A stretch of 64,000 bases of DNA from Flavobacteriaceae bacterium (GTDB taxonomy: Bacteria > Bacteroidota > Bacteroidia > Flavobacteriales > Flavobacteriaceae): contig CANKLE010000004.1 of NCBI GenBank assembly GCA_947483075.1, positions 62,001-126,000 of the forward strand, given 5' to 3'. How positions within the stretch are numbered: the first letter of the stretch is position 1; the number at the start of each line of letters is the position of its first letter. The notes below the pieces were generated by a model, which did not search any database, had not been told where the DNA came from, and saw only the letters and a program-made list of their open reading frames with translations. Below, in pieces: positions 60,259-64,000 of the stretch. The translations under genes were made by a program, and so were the position numbers.

Positions 60259-61047
60259 TTATTCGGGAATTGAAAGTTCACCTGAAAACACAAACTGGGC
60301 GGGTCCTGTAAGCAGTACTTCTTGGTAGGTGCCGTCAATTTCAATAAAGGATACCGTTAAATTACCGCCAGGAGTATGTAACTCAACAGCCGTTGCGGTT
60401 GTGTGCTGCAATTTATGCATGGCTATGGCTACGGCGGTTACCCCAGTGCCACAAGACAAGGTTTCATTTTCAACCCCACGTTCGTAGGTGCGCACCGCAA
60501 ACGTATTGGCCGAAATGGGCTCAACAAAATTGACATTTGAACCCGCAGATCCGTACAATTCACCATAGCGAATGGCAGCACCGGCTTTATTTACCGGATA
60601 TGCAGCTAATTCTGTAACGACTTGCACATGATGCGGCGAACCAGTATTTAAAAAGACATAATCGGGGTGTACGGCAACTTCAGATACTGATTTCATTTGC
60701 AAGGCAATTTCCCCTTGCGCGGTATATTGTGCAAAATGGGGGCCGTCGGGGGCCTCAAAGTTCATTTCCTGATCTATCAACCCCAATTTTTTGGCAAAGG
60801 CCACAAAGCATCGCCCGCCATTGCCGCACATCGAACTCAAATTGCCATCAGAATTGTAATACACCATGCTGTATTGGCCTGGAAAATTTTCTTCCAACAA
60901 AATTAATCCATCGGCGCCAATGCCAAAATTGCGATGGCACAGTTGGGCTACCGCACGGGCATTTGATTTAGGAAATAGGGCTGTTCTATTATCAATCAGG
61001 ATAAAATCGTTGCCCGTGCCGTGGTATTTATAAAAAGGGATAGTCAT
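60259..61047 (-). CDS. dapF: Diaminopimelate epimerase
   Basis: Converts LL- to meso-diaminopimelate for lysine and peptidoglycan. 262 residues with YKYHGTGNDFILID, the two catalytic cysteines in MCGNGGRCF and LSCGTGVTAVA, and YERGVENETLSCG. The track start is a TTG; ATG 61047 (MTIPFYKYHGTGND) is the normal start. It leads the operon dapF-GNAT-mltG-DUF2279, tying precursor supply to glycan processing. A TACATTTG box and an inverted repeat lie upstream. Confidence 0.96.
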   Translation of the reverse strand: MTIPFYKYHGTGNDFILIDNRTALFPKSNARAVAQLCHRNFGIGADGLILLEENFPGQYSMVYYNSDGNLSSMCGNGGRCFVAFAKKLGLIDQEMNFEAPDGPHFAQYTAQGEIALQMKSVSEVAVHPDYVFLNTGSPHHVQVVTELAAYPVNKAGAAIRYGELYGSAGSNVNFVEPISANTFAVRTYERGVENETLSCGTGVTAVAIAMHKLQHTTATAVELHTPGGNLTVSFIEIDGTYQEVLLTGPAQFVFSGELSIPE

Positions 61048-61065
61048 GCTTTGTTTTAACGAAAA

Positions 61066-61073
61066 CAAATGTA
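61066..61073 (-). promoter_or_regulatory. -7 box (TACATTTG) of the dapF operon
   Basis: A reverse-strand TACATTTG, 19 nt before the dapF ATG. No TTG lies at -33; that region is occupied by the inverted repeat at 61081-61099. Confidence 0.5.
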
Positions 61074-61080
61074 CAAATTA

Positions 61081-61099
61081 TACCCAAACCGCTTGGGTA
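61081..61099. promoter_or_regulatory. Inverted repeat TACCCAA-N5-TTGGGTA at the dapF promoter
   Basis: A perfect 7-bp inverted repeat ending 7 nt upstream of the -7 box, so it covers the spacer and -33 region. That position suits an operator. The half-site resembles the TACCCAT heptamer of the two-component sites but the spacing differs (5 instead of 2). Confidence 0.45.
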
Positions 61100-61131
61100 A
61101 AAATACCACAATCCAAAACTATTAATAAAAC

Positions 61132-61157
61132 GTTAAGGGCTGTTAAACGAGCGTTAA
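61132..61157. repeat. Three phased GTTAA motifs upstream of the HtrA gene
   Basis: GTTAA at 61132, 61142 and 61153, spaced 10 and 11 bp, one helical turn. They lie 73-98 nt upstream of the HtrA ATG. Followed by a weak promoter-like TTG-N17-TATTTTTA. Confidence 0.35.
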
Positions 61158-61229
61158 ACTGTTTTTGGCCAATCATATCTTTTCTATTTTTACGTTCATT
61201 AAATTACCAATAACCTAAAATACATTCGT

Positions 61230-62630
61230 ATGAACAACAATTCAAAATTAGTTTTAGTAGCCCTGTTAAGCGGTGTGACTACCTTGGCTGGGTACAAAGT
61301 ATTTCTGGACGACAACAGCATATTTGCTAAAAAAAGTATTGTGACACAAGCGCCTGCCCAATTCGGCAGAACGGTAGGTTTAGGCACCGAAGTGCTCGAT
61401 TTTACAGCCGCCGCCGACAAAACCATACATACGGTAGTGCACGTAAAAAATGTATCCTTTCGGACGGTTTCCAATCCGTTGATGGATTTTTTCTACGGAT
61501 TTCAGGGTGGACAAATGCAACAGCAAGAACAAGTAGGTACCGGTTCTGGCGTAATCATTTCAGAAGACGGCTATATCGTAACCAATAACCACGTGGTAAA
61601 AGACGCCTCAGAAATTGAAATCACGTTGAATAACAAAAAAACATTCAAAGCCAAACTGGTGGGTACGGATTCAAAAATGGATATTGCCCTATTAAAAATT
61701 GACAGCAACGAAAAATTACCCTACTCGGTTTTTGCCGATTCGGATGCCGTAAAAATTGGCGAATGGGTATTGGCCGTTGGAAATCCGTACAACTTAACCT
61801 CAACAGTAACCGCAGGGATTGTATCGGCCAAAGCCAGAAACCTAGACACCAATGGCATTCAATCATTTATTCAGACCGATGCGGCAGTAAACCCCGGAAA
61901 CAGTGGAGGAGCCTTAGTGAACACCCGAGGCGAATTGATTGGGATCAACACGATGATTTCTTCACAAACCGGTTCTTATATTGGGTATTCGTTTGCAGTA
62001 CCTTCAAACATAACCCGAAAAATAATTGAAGACATCATGGAGTTTGGGAATGTACAACGGGGAATTCTAGGTGTAGAAGGCGGAGAACTCAACGGCAATG
62101 CTTCTAAAGATTTGGGCATCAGCGAGACCGAAGGATTTTACATCAAAAAAGTAAATAAAAATTCGGGAGCAGAAAAAGCCGGATTGACCAAAGGCGACAT
62201 CATCAAAAAAATTGATAACCAAACCGTATCAACCTATGCCGAACTTTCGGGCTACATCAACACCAAACGACCCAATGATAAAGTTGTCGTTACTTTTGTT
62301 CGAGACGGAAAAACAATAACTGCCAGCGTAGTTTTAACCAAAAACGAGCTGTTTAATACCGAATTTAAGGGCATTGAAATGGAAAACATAGATGCTTCAG
62401 ACAAGAAAAAGTTCCGCATTGATTCGGGTGTAAAAATCAAAGAAATCACCAATGAAAATTTGAAACCCTACTACGAAGAATTAAAAGGAAACATTATTAT
62501 CAGCATTGACAACGTGCCGGTAAATGACGTAGAATCGGCTTCTAGAATTTTGAACAAGAAAGACGAAAACCAAAGCATCAGCATCGAAATGCTCAACAAA
62601 ATTGGGCAACGCATTCGCATTATTATTTAA
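61230..62630 (+). CDS. HtrA/DegP-type serine protease with two PDZ domains
   Basis: A periplasmic quality-control protease of 466 residues, anchored or exported by MNNNSKLVLVALLSGVTTLAG. The trypsin-like domain has His in VTNNHVVKD, Asp in MDIALLKI and Ser in NPGNSGGALV. PDZ1 lies about 270-365 (GFYIKKVNKNSGAEKAGLTKGDIIKKI) and a second, shorter PDZ about 380-466. The triad is complete. Monocistronic with a strong terminator. Confidence 0.95.
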   Translation: MNNNSKLVLVALLSGVTTLAGYKVFLDDNSIFAKKSIVTQAPAQFGRTVGLGTEVLDFTAAADKTIHTVVHVKNVSFRTVSNPLMDFFYGFQGGQMQQQEQVGTGSGVIISEDGYIVTNNHVVKDASEIEITLNNKKTFKAKLVGTDSKMDIALLKIDSNEKLPYSVFADSDAVKIGEWVLAVGNPYNLTSTVTAGIVSAKARNLDTNGIQSFIQTDAAVNPGNSGGALVNTRGELIGINTMISSQTGSYIGYSFAVPSNITRKIIEDIMEFGNVQRGILGVEGGELNGNASKDLGISETEGFYIKKVNKNSGAEKAGLTKGDIIKKIDNQTVSTYAELSGYINTKRPNDKVVVTFVRDGKTITASVVLTKNELFNTEFKGIEMENIDASDKKKFRIDSGVKIKEITNENLKPYYEELKGNIIISIDNVPVNDVESASRILNKKDENQSISIEMLNKIGQRIRIII

Positions 62631-62651
62631 GGTTATTTTTTATTGTTTCGG

Positions 62652-62684
62652 AAAAGCCTGTTGCCTGTCAACAGGCTTTTTTTT
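62652..62684 (+). terminator. Rho-independent terminator of the HtrA gene
   Basis: A 12-bp stem AAAAGCCTGTTG/CAACAGGCTTTT (62652-62663 with 62669-62680), CCTGT loop, followed by more T. Confidence 0.93.
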
Positions 62685-62743
62685 GTAGAAAAGTAAGCCT
62701 AAAAAAAAACACCAAAATCCTTTACGAAATCGATTGAAATGGG

Positions 62744-62751
62744 TACTTTTG
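62744..62751 (+). promoter_or_regulatory. Candidate -7 box (TACTTTTG) for the GAPDH gene
   Basis: TACTTTTG, 41 nt before the ATG at 62793. A TTTAC about 18 nt upstream is only a partial -33 match. Confidence 0.5.
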
Positions 62752-62792
62752 CCGCATTCTAACACAAAACAAACCAACAATTTTTATCCTTT

Positions 62793-64000
62793 ATGAGTAC
62801 ACTTAGTGCCTACGAAAAAGAAATTGCCTTTCAGTCTAGTCGACGACGAGCTGGCGTAGAATTAATTAAAATCATCAGCGATTTGTGGTACGACAAATCG
62901 ATCGAAATGGTGTTGTTTCGCAATCAATTACTCAACCTCAACGTGAGTGAAATTTTGAACTTACATGATTATGCGGGGGAATTTGTGGGAAAACCCATTT
63001 CAATTTTTGATTCGGTCGAAATTGGCAATGCCATTTATTCTATGAATTTACCGCCAGCCAAATTGGATATTGGAAAATTAACCTATGAATTTCACAAAGG
63101 AGATAACAAGCACAATAACGCAACCGCCTTTGTGTTGAACAAATTAAAAAAGGCACAGGATTTTAAAAATAACGAACCCAAAGATGTGGTCTTGTATGGG
63201 TTTGGGCGTATTGGCCGATTGTTGGCCCGTGAATTGCTTTCTAAAACAGGCAAAGGCACACAATTGCGACTTCGGGCTATTGTGACCCGAGATAAAAACG
63301 ATGCGGTTACCCTAGAAAAAAGAGCTTCTTTGTTGCGTTATGATTCGATTCATGGAGATTTTCAAGGATCTGTTGTGGCAGATGCAGAAAACAACACCTT
63401 ATTGATTAATGGCACAACGGTACATATGATTGCCGCAGCGGCTCCCGAAGAAATTGATTATACCATTTATGGTTTTGACAATGCGTTAGTCATTGATAAT
63501 ACAGGAGCATTTACAAATGACGAAGCACTTTCGCGTCATCTTAAATCGAAAGGAGTTTCTAAAGTATTGCTTACGGCTCCGGGTAAAGGCATGCCCAACA
63601 TTGTACACGGCGTAAACCACTTGGACTACAATCCAGATGAGCTCGATTTATTCTCGGCTGCATCCTGTACGACCAATGCGATTACCCCTATTTTGAAAGC
63701 AATCGAAGATACATTAGTGGTGGTAAAAGGTCATTTAGAAACGATACACGCCTACACCAATGACCAAAATTTGGTCGACAACATGCACAAAAAATACCGA
63801 CGCGGAAGAGCAGCGGGATTAAACATGGTAATCACCGAAACGGGCGCTGGTGCTGCGGTGGCCAAAGCTTTGCCTTCCTTGGCCGGAAAACTCACTTCGA
63901 ATGCCATACGCGTGCCGGTTCCAAACGGCTCTTTGGTGGTGCTAAATTTGGAAGTTTCACGAGCTACTTCTGTAAAAGAGATCAATTCGATCATGAAAAA
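62793..64000 (+). CDS. Glyceraldehyde-3-phosphate dehydrogenase, long form (3' end cut)
   Basis: Open from ATG 62793 to the window end (402 codons), so it is absent from the ORF track. After an N-terminal extension of about 130 residues (MSTLSAYEKEIAFQSSRR ...) the NAD-binding VVLYGFGRIGRLLAREL begins. The catalytic Cys lies in FSAASCTTNAITPI, followed by HAYTNDQNLVDN and the RRGRAAGLNMV substrate loop. It oxidises glyceraldehyde 3-phosphate to 1,3-bisphosphoglycerate or runs the reverse. The extension marks the long bacteroidetal GAPDH type, possibly the gluconeogenic paralogue; that is inference. Confidence 0.93.
   Translation, partial: MSTLSAYEKEIAFQSSRRRAGVELIKIISDLWYDKSIEMVLFRNQLLNLNVSEILNLHDYAGEFVGKPISIFDSVEIGNAIYSMNLPPAKLDIGKLTYEFHKGDNKHNNATAFVLNKLKKAQDFKNNEPKDVVLYGFGRIGRLLARELLSKTGKGTQLRLRAIVTRDKNDAVTLEKRASLLRYDSIHGDFQGSVVADAENNTLLINGTTVHMIAAAAPEEIDYTIYGFDNALVIDNTGAFTNDEALSRHLKSKGVSKVLLTAPGKGMPNIVHGVNHLDYNPDELDLFSAASCTTNAITPILKAIEDTLVVVKGHLETIHAYTNDQNLVDNMHKKYRRGRAAGLNMVITETGAGAAVAKALPSLAGKLTSNAIRVPVPNGSLVVLNLEVSRATSVKEINSIMK

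Noticed and set aside
62738-62744. ATGGGTA heptamer near the GAPDH promoter as a NarL-type site
   Set aside because: A single half-site overlapping the -7 box, without an inverted partner 2 nt away.

Overview
The window is chromosomal DNA from a member of the Bacteroidota, almost certainly Flavobacteriaceae and probably close to Flavobacterium. The evidence is: TAnnTTTG -7 boxes paired with TTG/TTTG -33 boxes and A-rich leaders without Shine-Dalgarno sequences; three proteins with type IX secretion (T9SS) C-terminal sorting domains; a TonB receptor with a carboxypeptidase-regulatory N-terminus; Bacteroidota families such as DUF4199, DUF4290, DUF5686, DUF2279 and the alternative GlmU; and a 6S-Flavo-type RNA. 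No phage, IS element or CRISPR array was seen.

Layout: 0-4.5 kb holds a pirin fragment, a lytic transglycosylase, mtaB, the GlmU-like protein and L31. 4.7-9.9 kb is a forward run DUF4199 - glycosyltransferase - phosphohexomutase - ABC exporter. 9.9-14 kb is a reverse TonB receptor plus M23 peptidase pair. 14.2-16.7 kb carries a ZapB-like protein, zapA, 6S RNA and rny. 16.7-27.6 kb is reverse-strand and looks accessory: a small barrel protein, xerD, a T9SS beta-propeller protein, two DUF2135-like lipoproteins, a NarL-type two-component system, and a set of outer-membrane barrels and lipoproteins. 27.7-40 kb returns to core genes (aroQ, DUF5686, a CDF transporter, murA, DUF4290, DUF493, recQ, fmt, HU, YqgE, an aminotransferase, a START protein, tRNA-Met). 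40-47.3 kb has two T9SS cell-surface proteins, one of 1762 residues. 47.3-64 kb is core again: hisS, an ABC permease, prmC, ribD, a HAD protein, YigZ, a thioesterase, dnaA, a LMW phosphatase, an RsmI-like methylase, a lysozyme-like protein, DUF2279, mltG, a GNAT, dapF, an HtrA protease and a long-form GAPDH cut by the window end.

The most interesting observation is regulatory. Two near-identical 16-bp palindromes with NarL-like 7-2-7 architecture (TACCCATTTGTGGGTA and TACCTATTTGTGGGTA) occur, one upstream of the response regulator gene and one upstream of the DUF2135-like lipoprotein operon. In each case the -7 octamer begins exactly 23 nt after the palindrome. This suggests an autoregulated two-component system that controls paired secreted lipoproteins. 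Other candidates are a five-unit heptanucleotide repeat inside prmC, a MurA with Asp in place of the fosfomycin-target Cys, inverted repeats at the promoters of the murA operon, the giant surface protein and the dapF operon, and a two-copy intergenic hairpin element. Coordinates and motifs were read by eye; family assignments are from recognition, not from searches.
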